Origin: Streptomyces flavofungini
GTDB taxonomy: Bacteria > Actinomycetota > Actinomycetes > Streptomycetales > Streptomycetaceae
Reading direction: 5' to 3'
NCBI RefSeq assembly: GCF_014650815.1
Contig: NZ_BMVR01000010.1
Location: forward strand, 62,001 to 126,000
Length of the DNA: 64,000 bases
Position 1 is the first letter of the stretch; each line of letters opens with the position of its first letter. The notes beneath the pieces were generated by a model. That model was not told the origin of the DNA. It saw only the letters and a list, made by a program, of their open reading frames with translations, and searched no databases. Positions 1 through 9,109 of the stretch are shown here, piece after piece. The position numbers and the translations under genes are program-made.

Positions 1-1414
1 CCCCGGCGTCCCGCGCGGCGGGCTTGCCCGGCTTGCCCGTCTGGTAGAGCCAGGTGTCGAAGAGGGCGGAGAGCGGCTTGCCGCTGGCCTTCTCCGCGTA
101 CGTCACGAAGTCCCGCACCGAGGCGTTGCCGTACGCGCGGTCCTTCGGCCAGCCCTTCAGGATGCGGAAGAAGGTCTTGTCGCCGACCTCGTTGCGCAGG
201 GCCTGCAGGGCGAGCGCGCCGCGGTCGTACACGGCGATGTGGAACTGGTTGTCCGGACCCGGGTCGCCGGGCTTGACCTGCCAGAAGGGGGAGTCCGCCG
301 CGTTGTTCGCGTACACGTAGTCGGCGAGCTCCTGCGCGGTGCCCTCGCCCTCCTTCTCCGACCACAGCCACTGGCTGTAGCGGGCGAAGCCCTCGTTGAC
401 CCAGATGTCCTTCCAGTTCTCCACGGAGACGCTGTCGCCGTACCACTGGTGGGCCAGCTCGTGCACCACGATGGAGACGTTGGAGCCGTTGGCGAACGCC
501 TTCGGGCCGTAGAAGGGCCGGGTCTGGGTCTCCAGAGCGTAGCTGGCGGGGACGTTCGGGACGTAGCCGCCGAGCGCGTTGAACGGGTACGCGCCGAACA
601 CCTCCTCCAGCCACTCCGCGACCTCGGTGGTCCGCTCGATGCTGGCGCGCGCGGCGCCCGCGTTGTCGCCGAGGTCCTTGCTGTAGGCGTTGAGGACGGG
701 CAGGCCGTTCTCGGTCTTGTCCGTGGTGATGTCGAACCTGCCGACGGCGAGCGTGGCGAGATACGTGGCCTGGGGCTTGTTGGAGCGCCAGTTGAAGCGG
801 GTCCAGCCGAGCTTGGAGGACTGCGACTGGAGGACGCCGTTGGAGATCGCCTGGGTGCCGTCCGGCACGGACACCGACACGTCGTACGTCGCCTTGTCGC
901 GCGGGTGGTCGTTGCCCGGGAACCACCAGGCCGACGACTCCGGCTCCTGGGCCGCGACGCCGCCGTCGGGGGTGCGCTGCCAGGCGGTGAAGCCGTGGAT
1001 CTTCACCTCGGAGGGCTTGCCCGCGTACCGGACCACGATCGACACCGAACTGCCCTTGGGCAGGCCCGCCTTCGGCGTGATCTCCAGCTCCTGCTCGCCG
1101 GTCTTGGCGAACGCCGCCTTCTTGCCGTTCACCCGGACCTCGCTGACCTTCAGGCCGAAGTCGAGATTGAAGCGCGACAGGTCCTGCGTGGTGGTGGCCT
1201 GGAGCGTGGCCGTGCCCTCGAGGAGGTCCGTCTTCGGCTGGTACTTCAGGCGCAGGTCGTAGTGGGAGACGTCGTAGCCGCCGTTGCCCGCGTCGGGGTA
1301 GTAGTGGTCGCCGGCGCCCGGGGCCCCGGGGGAGAAGTCGGCGGCCGATGCCGGGATCGCCAGCAGGGCGAACGCGGCCGCGAGTGCGCCCGGGGCGATG
1401 AGTCTGCGGTGCAC
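1..1414 (-). CDS. Secreted M1-family zinc metallopeptidase (aminopeptidase), C-terminus cut by window edge
   Basis: Likely a secreted zinc aminopeptidase that trims N-terminal residues from peptides outside the cell. The GTG start at 1414 is chosen because GGAG sits six bases upstream and an N-terminal signal peptide follows (basic start, hydrophobic core, ASA cleavage-like site near residue 25). The gluzincin motif HELAHQW (H318, E319, H322) is followed by NEGF with the third ligand E341, the spacing expected for family M1. The usual GxMEN exopeptidase motif is replaced by a PASYALETQ stretch, as I recall for actinobacterial M1 enzymes. About 471 codons are visible and the reading frame runs off position 1, so the C-terminal end is missing. 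It is divergent from the S15 peptidase gene. Confidence 0.9.
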   Translation of the reverse strand, partial: MHRRLIAPGALAAAFALLAIPASAADFSPGAPGAGDHYYPDAGNGGYDVSHYDLRLKYQPKTDLLEGTATLQATTTQDLSRFNLDFGLKVSEVRVNGKKAAFAKTGEQELEITPKAGLPKGSSVSIVVRYAGKPSEVKIHGFTAWQRTPDGGVAAQEPESSAWWFPGNDHPRDKATYDVSVSVPDGTQAISNGVLQSQSSKLGWTRFNWRSNKPQATYLATLAVGRFDITTDKTENGLPVLNAYSKDLGDNAGAARASIERTTEVAEWLEEVFGAYPFNALGGYVPNVPASYALETQTRPFYGPKAFANGSNVSIVVHELAHQWYGDSVSVENWKDIWVNEGFARYSQWLWSEKEGEGTAQELADYVYANNAADSPFWQVKPGDPGPDNQFHIAVYDRGALALQALRNEVGDKTFFRILKGWPKDRAYGNASVRDFVTYAEKASGKPLSALFDTWLYQTGKPGKPAARDAG

Positions 1415-1684
1415 GGGAATCTCCAAGTCATCACGGAATGAGACGGGTTGCGCCACGGCGCGGCCCGGCGGCCCCAGGGATGCGGGGCCGCCGAGCCGCG
1501 TCCGGCGCGAGGTAACTCTCGATGCGGTCGACCCTATTGAGCACTCCCGCCCCTGACCATGTCCATGGCCGCATATGTCACACGATCGCCATTCGGCCGA
1601 CATGTGCGATCACGTCCCATGGACCTTTCCGCTCCGGCTACGGCCCTCTTTCCGGCGGCTGTTGACGCGTGTACCTTCCGCGCC
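1415..1684. promoter_or_regulatory. Divergent intergenic region with a candidate promoter for the S15 peptidase
   Basis: This 270-bp gap separates the divergent M1 and S15 genes. TACCTT at 1672-1677 fits the TANNNT -10 consensus and lies eight bases before the ATG at 1685. No Shine-Dalgarno sequence precedes that ATG, so a leaderless transcript is plausible. No convincing -35 element is visible. A weak GATCGC/GCGATC inverted repeat lies near 1584-1612. No gene is seen. Confidence 0.35.
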
Positions 1685-3679
1685 ATGCCGATACGCGCGC
1701 GACGCACGCGCCCCCTGACCCCGACGATGTGGAGAGCGCTCCTGGTGGCGGCCCTCGCCGCCCTGCTGGCCACGCTCCTGTCCCCGGGCGGCGCCGCGCA
1801 CTCCGCGCCGCGCGGCCCGAAGACGTACGCGCAGCCCAAGGAGAGCAGACCCGTCTACTCCTACGCGGACGCGATACGCGAATCCGTGTGGGTCGACACC
1901 CGGATCGACGGCGACGCGGACGGAAAGACCGACCGTGTCGCCGTCGACATAGTCCGGCCCCGCGAACCCGCGGCCAGGGGCCGGAAGATACCCGTGATCA
2001 TGGACGCCAGCCCGTACTACTCCTGCTGCGGGCGCGGCAACGAGAGCCAGAAGAAGACGTACGACGCGAACGGCGACCCGGTCCAGTTCCCGCTGTACTA
2101 CGACAACTACTTCGTGCCCCGCGGCTACGCCTTCGTCGCCGTCGACCTCGCGGGCACCAACCGCTCCTACGGCTGCGTCGACGTCGGCGGCCGCTCCGAC
2201 GTCCAGTCCGCCAAGGCCGTCGTCGACTGGCTCAACGGCCGCGCCCGCGGCTACACCTCGCGCACCGGCGAGAAGCGCACCGACGCGCGCTGGACCAACG
2301 GCCGCACCGGAATGATCGGCAAGAGCTACGACGGCACCATCGCCAACGGCGTCGCCGCGACCGGCGTCGAGGGCCTGGAGACGATCGTGCCGATCGGCGC
2401 CATCTCCTCCTGGTACGACTACTACTTCGCCAAGGGCGCCCCGCTCCAGGGCGGCCCCGAGTGGCTGTCCGACTACGTGGAGAGCCCCGAGGCCCGCGCC
2501 CGCTGCGGCCATGTGCAGCAGCGCATCATCGACGGCTCGCCCCGCAGCGGCGACTGGACCCCGCTGTGGACCGAACGCGACCACGTGCCGGACGCCCGCA
2601 AGGTCAAGGCCAGCGTCTTCGTCGTGCACGGCCTGCAGGACCTGAACGTGCGCACCAAGCACTTCGGGCAGTGGTGGGACGCCCTCGCCGACGCCGGCGT
2701 GCAGCGCAAGATCTGGCTGAGCCAGACCGGGCACGTCGACCCGTTCGACTTCCGCCGCGCCGACTGGGTCCGCACCCTGCACCGCTGGTTCGACCACGAA
2801 CTCCTCGGCTACCGCAACGGCATCGACCGCGAGCCCATGGCCGACATCGAACGCGCCCCCGACCGCTGGACCACCGACCGCACCTGGCCGCCGCGCGCCA
2901 CCGGCAGCACCGCGCTGCGCCCCGCCAAGGGCACCGCGCCCGGCGTCGGCACCCTCGGCACCCGCCCCGGCAAGGGCACCGAGACGTTCACCGACGACCG
3001 GCGCCTCGGCGAGACCGACTGGGCCGCGACGATCGACTCGGCCACGCCCGCCAAGGCCGGGTTCACCACCCGGCCGCTCGCCCGGGACCTGCGCGTCGCC
3101 GGCTCCTCGCGGGTGACGGTCACCGTGACGCCGACGACCCGCACGGCGCACCTGAGCGCCGTCCTCGTCGACCTCGGCCCGGACACCATCCGCGACTACG
3201 CCCACGACGACGAGGGCATCACCACGCTCCCCGACCGCGGTTGCTGGGGCCAGAGCGCCCCCGGTGACAGCGCCTGCTTCAAGAACACCGAGGCCAGGAC
3301 CGCCGCCGTCGACTACACCATCTTCAGCCGCGGCTGGGCCGACCTCGGCAACCACGCCTCCGACCAGCAGGGGGAGCCGCTCACCCCCGGCAAGCCGTAC
3401 ACCATCACCCTCGACCTGGCCGCCGGCGACCACGTCGTGCCGAAGGGCCACCGGCTCGCGCTGATCGTCGGCGGCACCGACCGCAACCTCATCCAGCCCC
3501 CCGCCGACACCCCGACCCTCACCGTCGACCTCGCCCGCACCGTCGCGCGCGTGCCGCTCGTCGGCGGCGCCAAGGCCCTCGCCACGAACCCGCACGCCGC
3601 CACGCCGCGCGCGTCCCGCCTCGACGGCGTCGCACCGCCGCGCCTGATCGACCGCATCCCTGGAGGCCGCACCTCATGA
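1685..3679 (+). CDS. Secreted Xaa-Pro dipeptidyl-peptidase (family S15)
   Basis: Serine peptidase expected to release X-Pro dipeptides outside the cell. The 664-residue protein has an arginine-rich N-terminus followed by one hydrophobic segment (about residues 15-38) ending in an AHSA-like cleavage region. The alpha/beta-hydrolase catalytic triad is readable: S214 in GKSYDGT, D319 in HGLQDLN and H350 in TGHVDPF. The C-terminal third matches the beta-rich PepX_C jellyroll (LIVGGTDRNLI near the end). The ATG at 1685 is preferred over upstream in-frame starts because it gives a normal signal sequence directly. Its stop overlaps the start of the M14 gene (ATGA), so the two are translationally coupled. 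Confidence 0.9.
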   Translation: MPIRARRTRPLTPTMWRALLVAALAALLATLLSPGGAAHSAPRGPKTYAQPKESRPVYSYADAIRESVWVDTRIDGDADGKTDRVAVDIVRPREPAARGRKIPVIMDASPYYSCCGRGNESQKKTYDANGDPVQFPLYYDNYFVPRGYAFVAVDLAGTNRSYGCVDVGGRSDVQSAKAVVDWLNGRARGYTSRTGEKRTDARWTNGRTGMIGKSYDGTIANGVAATGVEGLETIVPIGAISSWYDYYFAKGAPLQGGPEWLSDYVESPEARARCGHVQQRIIDGSPRSGDWTPLWTERDHVPDARKVKASVFVVHGLQDLNVRTKHFGQWWDALADAGVQRKIWLSQTGHVDPFDFRRADWVRTLHRWFDHELLGYRNGIDREPMADIERAPDRWTTDRTWPPRATGSTALRPAKGTAPGVGTLGTRPGKGTETFTDDRRLGETDWAATIDSATPAKAGFTTRPLARDLRVAGSSRVTVTVTPTTRTAHLSAVLVDLGPDTIRDYAHDDEGITTLPDRGCWGQSAPGDSACFKNTEARTAAVDYTIFSRGWADLGNHASDQQGEPLTPGKPYTITLDLAAGDHVVPKGHRLALIVGGTDRNLIQPPADTPTLTVDLARTVARVPLVGGAKALATNPHAATPRASRLDGVAPPRLIDRIPGGRTS

Positions 3680-4956
3680 CCCCCCGCATCCGCGCCGTGG
3701 CCCTGGCCGCGGCCTGTGCCGCTCTCGCCGCACCCCTCCTGACGGCCCCCGCACAGGCGGCCCCGAAGCCGCCGCGCACCGGCTTCGAGGAGACCAACGG
3801 GGCGCGCTGGACCAGCCAGCCCGAGGAGCAGCAGCTCCTGAGAACCATCGACAAGGCCACCGACCGGGTGTCGGTGGCCCGCATCGGCACCACCGAGCAG
3901 GACCGGCCCGTGCAGCTCGTGCGGATCGGCGAGCGCCGCACCGCGAGCACCGTCCTGCTCGTGTGCAGCCAGCACGGTGACGAGCCGTCAGGCCGCGAGG
4001 CCTGCCTGACCACGATCCGTGACCTGGCCTACGCCAAGGACAAGAAGACCCGGCGCTTCCTGTCCCGCACCACCCTCCTCGTCGTGCCCACCGCCAACCC
4101 GGACGGGCGCGCCGCCGACACCCGCGGCAACTCCGACGGCGTCGACATCAACCGCGACCACATAGCCCTGGCCACCGCCGAGGGCCGCGCCCTGGCCGCC
4201 GTCATCCGCGACCGCGAGCCCGACGCCATCTACGACCTGCACGAGTACGGGGCCACGCCCAAGTTCTACGACAAGGACCTGTTCGACCTGTGGCCGCGCA
4301 ACCTCAACACGCACGGCGCGCTGCACCGGGAGGCCAAGGCGCTCTCCCTCGACCACGTGCGGCCCGCCGCCGAGGCGGACGGCTACAGCACGGGCACGTA
4401 CGGCATCTGGACCGACCCGGTCACCGGTGAGCCCGTCAAGCAGGTCGCGGGCGACGGCCAGGAGCGCATCCTGCGCAACGCCTCCGGCCTCAAGCACGCC
4501 GCCGGACTCCTGATCGAGAGCCGCGTCGACCCCCTCACGGACGCCGAGAAGAACGACCCGGCGCTGAACAACCGGCGCCGCGTCGACTCCCAACTCTCCG
4601 CGCTCACCGGCTTGTTCTCGTACGCGGACGAGCACCGCCGACGTCTGGAGGCGGCCAGCACGGCGTCCCGGCTCGCGGGCCTGCGCGACCGCGGACCCGT
4701 CTACCTGGGCGGCGCCGACAATGACCCGGCCGAGCCCGGCGAGATCATCGAGGACCCGGCGTGCGGCTACCGGCTGACGCCGCAACAGTTCGCCGACGTC
4801 AAGGATGAACTCGGCCTCCACGGCGTTACCGTGAAGCGGGACGGCTCGGGGGTGCTCGTGCCACTGCGGCAGCCCGCGCGCGCACTCGTCCCGCTGCTCC
4901 TGGACGAACGCGCGCCGTACCACCTCGTCACCGGGCAGCCCGACACCGACTGTTGA
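3676..4956 (+). CDS. Secreted M14-family zinc carboxypeptidase
   Basis: Zinc carboxypeptidase removing C-terminal residues from extracellular peptides. The 426-aa protein has a clear signal peptide (AVALAAACAALAAPLLTAPAQA, cut near residue 29; quoted here only by its ends AVAL...AQA). Zinc ligands follow the M14 pattern: H100 and E103 in SQHGDEP, H189 in DLHEY; E281 in LLIESR is the probable catalytic glutamate, and NPDGR and DINRD are typical substrate-pocket motifs. It overlaps the S15 gene by four bases, so the pair probably forms a small extracellular peptide-degradation operon, with the M1 enzyme divergent. Confidence 0.88.
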   Translation: MTPRIRAVALAAACAALAAPLLTAPAQAAPKPPRTGFEETNGARWTSQPEEQQLLRTIDKATDRVSVARIGTTEQDRPVQLVRIGERRTASTVLLVCSQHGDEPSGREACLTTIRDLAYAKDKKTRRFLSRTTLLVVPTANPDGRAADTRGNSDGVDINRDHIALATAEGRALAAVIRDREPDAIYDLHEYGATPKFYDKDLFDLWPRNLNTHGALHREAKALSLDHVRPAAEADGYSTGTYGIWTDPVTGEPVKQVAGDGQERILRNASGLKHAAGLLIESRVDPLTDAEKNDPALNNRRRVDSQLSALTGLFSYADEHRRRLEAASTASRLAGLRDRGPVYLGGADNDPAEPGEIIEDPACGYRLTPQQFADVKDELGLHGVTVKRDGSGVLVPLRQPARALVPLLLDERAPYHLVTGQPDTDC

Positions 4957-5039
4957 GGCATCGGAGCGCACGTCACATGTGGTAGGGGGTAGCGGAGAAG
5001 AACCCAAGGTCGATCAACGACTCCGCGAAAGGTGCACTT

Positions 5040-6779
5040 GTGACCCAGGAATCAGAGAAAGCGGACGCCGGAGGAGGCCCGCCGACATCGGCGGACTCCT
5101 CCGGCGGCCGGTCCCCACAGACGGACCGGGTGGTCTTCGGCGTCACCGCCGTGCTCACCCTGGCGTTCGTGGTGTGGGGCGCCACCGCCACGGACACCCT
5201 CGAAGACGTCTCGTCGGACATGCTCGAAGGCCTGATCCACAACGGTGGTTGGGCCTTCATGCTGGCGGCGTCCGGCTTCGTGGTCTTCGCGCTGTGGCTG
5301 GCGGTCAGCCGGTACGGAAAAATCACACTCGGCAAGGAGGGCGAGGAACCCGAGTTCCGCACCGTCTCCTGGGTCGCGATGATGTTCAGCGCCGGCATGG
5401 GCATCGGTCTGATGTTCTATGGCGTCAGCGAACCGCTCGCGCACTTCACCACGCCGCCGCCCGGCACCGACCCCGCGGACAAGGCCGCCGCCATGGAGAC
5501 CTCCATGGCGACGACCCTGTTCCACTGGACGCTGCACCCCTGGGCGATCTACGCGGTCGTGGGCCTCGCCATCGCCTACAGCACGTTCCGGCGGAACCGG
5601 CGGCAGACCATCAGCTCCGTCTTCGTTCCGCTCATCGGCGAGAAGCACGCGCACGGTGCGTGGGGCCGGGTCATCGACATCATCGCCATCTTCGCCACGC
5701 TGTTCGGCTCCGCCGCCTCGCTCGGGCTGGGCGCGCTGCAGATCGGCAGCGGTTTCGAGGAGCTCGACTGGATGGACAAGGCGAGCACCGGGTTGCTCGT
5801 CGCCATCATCGCCGTCCTGACGGTCGCCTTCGTGGCGTCCGCGGTCTCCGGTGTGGAGAAGGGCATCCAGTGGCTGTCGAACATCAACATGGTGCTCGCC
5901 CTGCTGCTGGTCGTCTTCGTGTTCGTCGCGGGCCCGACGGTCATCATCCTGGACCTGCTGCCGACCTCGGTGGGCGCCTACCTCGACGACCTGCCGCAGC
6001 TCATCGGGCGTACGGAGGCATCCAGCGGTGAGGGCGTCTCGGCCTGGCTGAGCGGCTGGACGGTCTTCTACTGGGCGTGGTGGATCTCCTGGACGCCCTT
6101 CGTCGGCATGTTCATCGCACGCATCAGCCGCGGGCGCACGATCCGTCAGTTCGTGGGCGGCGTGATCCTGGTGCCGAGCTCGGTCAGCCTGATCTGGTTC
6201 GCCGTCTTCGGCGGCAGCGCCATGAAGGTCAAGGAGCGCGGCGGCCTGGAGGGCGACAGCACCCCCGAGGCACAGCTCTTCGGTCTGCTGCACGAGTATC
6301 CGATCGCGACGGCCACGAGCCTGCTCGTGATGATCCTCGTCGGCATCTTCTTCGTGTCCGGGGCGGACGCCGCCTCGATCGTCATGGGCACGCTCTCCCA
6401 GAAGGGTTCCCTCGAACCCGGCCGCTTCGTGGTGGTCTTCTGGGGCGTGGTGACGGGTGCCGTCGCGGCGGTCATGCTGCTCATCGGCGACGGGGAGGAC
6501 AACGCCCTCAAGGGCTTGCAGAATCTGACGATCCTGGTGGCGGCGCCCTTCACCCTGGTGATGATCGGCATGTGTGTGGCGTTGATGCGCGATCTGCGCC
6601 ACGACCCGCTGATCGTGCGGGGCGAGCACGGCACGGAGGCCGTCGAGAAGGCGGTCATCGCCGGTCACGAGCAGTACGGTGTCGGCGAGTTCGAGTTCCA
6701 GATCGGCCCGGCCGAGAACGGCGACACGGACACGGACACGGATTCGGGCTCCGAGCAACAGCCCGATCCGGCCCGCTGA
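5040..6779 (+). CDS. BCCT-family betaine/choline/carnitine transporter
   Basis: Sodium- or proton-coupled importer of quaternary ammonium osmolytes such as glycine betaine or choline, in the cytoplasmic membrane. The 579-residue protein shows about twelve hydrophobic segments and the BCCT signature GWTVFYWAWWISWTPF near residues 339-354, followed by GMFIARISRGRTIRQF. The N-terminal 35 residues are hydrophilic and the C-terminal tail is acidic with a short D-T repeat (DTDTDTD), which could act in osmosensing as in BetP; that role is inferred. The start is GTG with AAAGG eight bases upstream. The substrate cannot be told from sequence. It ends 17 bases before a strong hairpin. Confidence 0.92.
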   Translation: MTQESEKADAGGGPPTSADSSGGRSPQTDRVVFGVTAVLTLAFVVWGATATDTLEDVSSDMLEGLIHNGGWAFMLAASGFVVFALWLAVSRYGKITLGKEGEEPEFRTVSWVAMMFSAGMGIGLMFYGVSEPLAHFTTPPPGTDPADKAAAMETSMATTLFHWTLHPWAIYAVVGLAIAYSTFRRNRRQTISSVFVPLIGEKHAHGAWGRVIDIIAIFATLFGSAASLGLGALQIGSGFEELDWMDKASTGLLVAIIAVLTVAFVASAVSGVEKGIQWLSNINMVLALLLVVFVFVAGPTVIILDLLPTSVGAYLDDLPQLIGRTEASSGEGVSAWLSGWTVFYWAWWISWTPFVGMFIARISRGRTIRQFVGGVILVPSSVSLIWFAVFGGSAMKVKERGGLEGDSTPEAQLFGLLHEYPIATATSLLVMILVGIFFVSGADAASIVMGTLSQKGSLEPGRFVVVFWGVVTGAVAAVMLLIGDGEDNALKGLQNLTILVAAPFTLVMIGMCVALMRDLRHDPLIVRGEHGTEAVEKAVIAGHEQYGVGEFEFQIGPAENGDTDTDTDSGSEQQPDPAR

Positions 6780-6795
6780 GACCCGCTGACGTCCA

Positions 6796-6831
6796 CGTAC
6801 CGGCCACGGCACACACGCCGTGGCCGGTACG
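6796..6831. terminator. Bidirectional hairpin terminator
   Basis: A perfect 15-bp inverted repeat (arms 6796-6810 and 6817-6831, six-base loop ACACAC) lies between the convergent BCCT and D-amino acid oxidase genes. There is no strong T-tract, which is common for Streptomyces terminators. Confidence 0.75.
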
Positions 6832-6894
6832 GCTGTCAGGACACCGGTTCCCGCAGCGCCGGCAGGGGCAGCGGCGCCCGTGCCGGTGGTCGTC

Positions 6895-7860
6895 TCAGGT
6901 GGCGGCTTCCGCCACGAGCCGCGCCGCCTCCTCGGCGCAGCCCCACGCCACGGTCACCCCGGCCCCGCCGTGCCCGTAGTTGTGCACGAGCACCCGCCCG
7001 CCGTCCCGCGCCTCGCGCTCGAGCCGCACCGGCGAGCGCGCGGGCCGCAGCCCCACCCGATGCCCGACGACCCGCGCCGTCGCGACCTCCGGCCGCACCC
7101 GCGCGCACCGCTCGACGATCTCCGCCGCCACCGCCGGATCGGGCTCCAGGGACCAGTCGCCGTCGTCGGCCGTCCCGCCGAGCACCAGATGCCCGGGCTG
7201 CGGCAGGAGGTACGTCAGGGTCGCCGACGCGGCGTCAGCGGCTGTGAACCAGGTACGGATCCCGGGGTTCTCCACGAGCACCAGCTGCCCCCGCACGGGC
7301 CGCACCCCGTCTCCCGGTACGAGGTGCCGGGCGCCGAGCCCCGAACAGTTGACGACGCAGGGGGCCGCGCCGAGCGCCTCGTCGAGGCTCCGCACCGTCC
7401 GCTCCTCGACCGTGCCGCCCGCCGCGAGCAGCCGCTCCCGCAGCCACGCCAGATGCGTCGGCATGTCGATCAGCGGCAGCCGCGCCCACAGCCCGCCGCC
7501 CGCGTACTCCTCGGGCGTCGCCGGGCGCAGTCCCCGCACCCGCGCGGCCCACGGCCCGAGGCTGTCCAAGTGGATCTTGGCGTGTACGCCCTCGACCATG
7601 CGTACGCCCGTATGTTCCGGGTCGGCGGCCAACTCCTCGTACACCTCAAGGGAGCGCACCGACCACGCGCCGACGAGCGCCTCGGGCTCTATGCGGTACG
7701 GCCACCACAGGCCGCCCGCAACCGCCGAGGTCGTGCGCTCGGCCGGGTCCCGGGTCCAGACCCGGACGCGGCGGCCGCGCTCCGCGAGCACCACGGCGGT
7801 GCTGAGGCCGATGACCCCGCCGCCCACGATCGTCACGTCTGCCCTGCCGGTCCCACCCAT
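6895..7860 (-). CDS. FAD-dependent D-amino acid oxidase family protein
   Basis: Flavoenzyme expected to oxidise D-amino acids (or a related amine) to the 2-oxo acid, ammonia and hydrogen peroxide in the cytoplasm. The 321-aa protein starts with a Rossmann FAD-binding motif VGGGVIGLS (residues 12-20) and an ERTTSAVAGGLWWPY stretch typical of DAO-type flavin contact. Near the C-terminus HNYGHGGAGVTVAWG matches the DAO signature. The length is close to that of yeast and actinobacterial D-amino acid oxidases. It is divergent from the next gene with only 66 bp between start codons. Substrate preference is unknown. Confidence 0.85.
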   Translation of the reverse strand: MGGTGRADVTIVGGGVIGLSTAVVLAERGRRVRVWTRDPAERTTSAVAGGLWWPYRIEPEALVGAWSVRSLEVYEELAADPEHTGVRMVEGVHAKIHLDSLGPWAARVRGLRPATPEEYAGGGLWARLPLIDMPTHLAWLRERLLAAGGTVEERTVRSLDEALGAAPCVVNCSGLGARHLVPGDGVRPVRGQLVLVENPGIRTWFTAADAASATLTYLLPQPGHLVLGGTADDGDWSLEPDPAVAAEIVERCARVRPEVATARVVGHRVGLRPARSPVRLEREARDGGRVLVHNYGHGGAGVTVAWGCAEEAARLVAEAAT

Positions 7861-7926
7861 CCCGGAAACGTAGCGGAATGGCGCATGCCGTGCTCAGACC
7901 CCGTACCTGGTGGGGATACTCACAGC

Positions 7927-9003
7927 ATGTCTGCCGAGTATGCGACCTTCGGCCTGGCACCGGCGATGCGCGCCGGTGGAGTTCTCGCAGGCGGTGACTA
8001 TCAAGTGCACCGCGAATTCGTCGACTTCATCGTGAACGGCCGCCCGCTGCTGTTCCAGCTCTCCGACCTCGACGCCGTGTCCCCGCTGGCGTCCGACATC
8101 CCCCCGGCGATCTTCACGACGCATGTGCGCCGACTCCTCCTGGAGGCCGAGGCCCCGCTGCTGGACGGCCGGTACGTGATCTACGGCTGTCCGGAGTGCG
8201 AGGGCCTCGAGTGCGGTGCGGTGACGGCGGTCATCGAGCGCACGCGGGACAGCGCCGGGGGCTCGGGGGCGGGCGCCGAGTCCGGCGACGACGCCGACGT
8301 GAGCGGCGGCGGTGACGACTATGTGTGGCGCGACTTCGCCTGGCAGACCTCCGACCGGGCCGACCTGGAGCTGAACGGCTACCACGGCATAGGGCCGTTC
8401 CGCTTCCGCGGCGGCGAGTACCGCGCGGAGCTGGGGCGGCTGCTGGACGGGGCCGCGCCGGGGGCCGGGCGGCGGGTGCTGCTCATCGGGGCCCGGGTGG
8501 CGCTGAACGCCAAGCTCGCGGCGGCGCTGCGCACCATCGGCATCGGCGCGGAGATCGCGGCGGACGCGACGGGGGTACCCGCGGAGGAGCTGCGGACCTA
8601 CGGGGCGGTGGCGTTCGCGCGCGAGGTGCCCGCGCGGACCCGGGACGGGGTGCGGGCGTCCTTCGAGGGCGCGGGCGTCGACGTCGCGTACGTGGACGGC
8701 CTCGCGCCCATCGTCCCGCTGCTCGTCGCCCAGATCGAGTACGCCCTCGACCGCAGCCCGCTGGCCCAGCGCCGCCTGACCCGGCTCTCGGTGGCCGGGG
8801 ACAGCGTGGTCACCGAGGTCACCTCCACCTGCCGGGTGCGGCTCACCGTCTACCGGCTCGACCGCCTCTACCGCACCCGCGTCCACGAAGTCCTCGACGA
8901 GGTCCTGGAACCCGGCGAGCACCGGGTGGCCCTGCCGGGCAGGGCCCGCCATGTGGTGGCGCGGACGCCGGACAGCGTGCTGGTGTCGTCGGCTTCGGAG
9001 TGA
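7927..9003 (+). CDS. Conserved hypothetical protein with a cysteine cluster
   Basis: Not recognised as a characterised family. The 358-residue protein is soluble with no signal peptide. Residues about 80-90 carry a compact cysteine cluster, CPECEGLEC (CX2CX4C), which could bind zinc or iron-sulfur. Residues 110-135 are a Ser/Gly/Asp-rich linker. The middle (RRVLLIGARVALNAKLAAAL, about 178-197) looks like a nucleotide-binding beta-alpha unit but lacks a full GxGxxG. The C-terminus is beta-rich. I recall related Streptomyces entries labelled only as hypothetical or oxidoreductase, and I would not assign a reaction. It is divergently transcribed from the D-amino acid oxidase gene. Confidence 0.75.
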   Translation: MSAEYATFGLAPAMRAGGVLAGGDYQVHREFVDFIVNGRPLLFQLSDLDAVSPLASDIPPAIFTTHVRRLLLEAEAPLLDGRYVIYGCPECEGLECGAVTAVIERTRDSAGGSGAGAESGDDADVSGGGDDYVWRDFAWQTSDRADLELNGYHGIGPFRFRGGEYRAELGRLLDGAAPGAGRRVLLIGARVALNAKLAAALRTIGIGAEIAADATGVPAEELRTYGAVAFAREVPARTRDGVRASFEGAGVDVAYVDGLAPIVPLLVAQIEYALDRSPLAQRRLTRLSVAGDSVVTEVTSTCRVRLTVYRLDRLYRTRVHEVLDEVLEPGEHRVALPGRARHVVARTPDSVLVSSASE

Positions 9004-9094
9004 GGGGCCGCGGCCCGGTGGCACGACGCCCCGCAGCCGCGACGCGCCCGCCCGTGCTCCCGGGGCCACCCCACCGCGCCCCGCCCCCGCGCAT

Positions 9095-9100
9095 TAGGCT
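9095..9100 (+). promoter_or_regulatory. Candidate -10 element for a leaderless ABC-F transcript
   Basis: TAGGCT fits the TANNNT consensus and ends nine bases before the ATG at 9110, which has no recognisable ribosome-binding site. That spacing would place transcription start at or next to the start codon. No good -35 is visible. Confidence 0.4.
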
Positions 9101-9109
9101 CAGGGCCTG

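Noticed and set aside
1610..3595. Long antisense frame opposite the S15 peptidase gene
   Set aside because: Composition is Val/Gly/Arg/Asp-rich shadow sequence; the sense strand has the complete catalytic triad.
6820..7926. Sense-strand extension of the 7927-9003 gene over the D-amino acid oxidase gene
   Set aside because: The antisense oxidase has complete FAD and DAO signatures, and the extension is shadow sequence.
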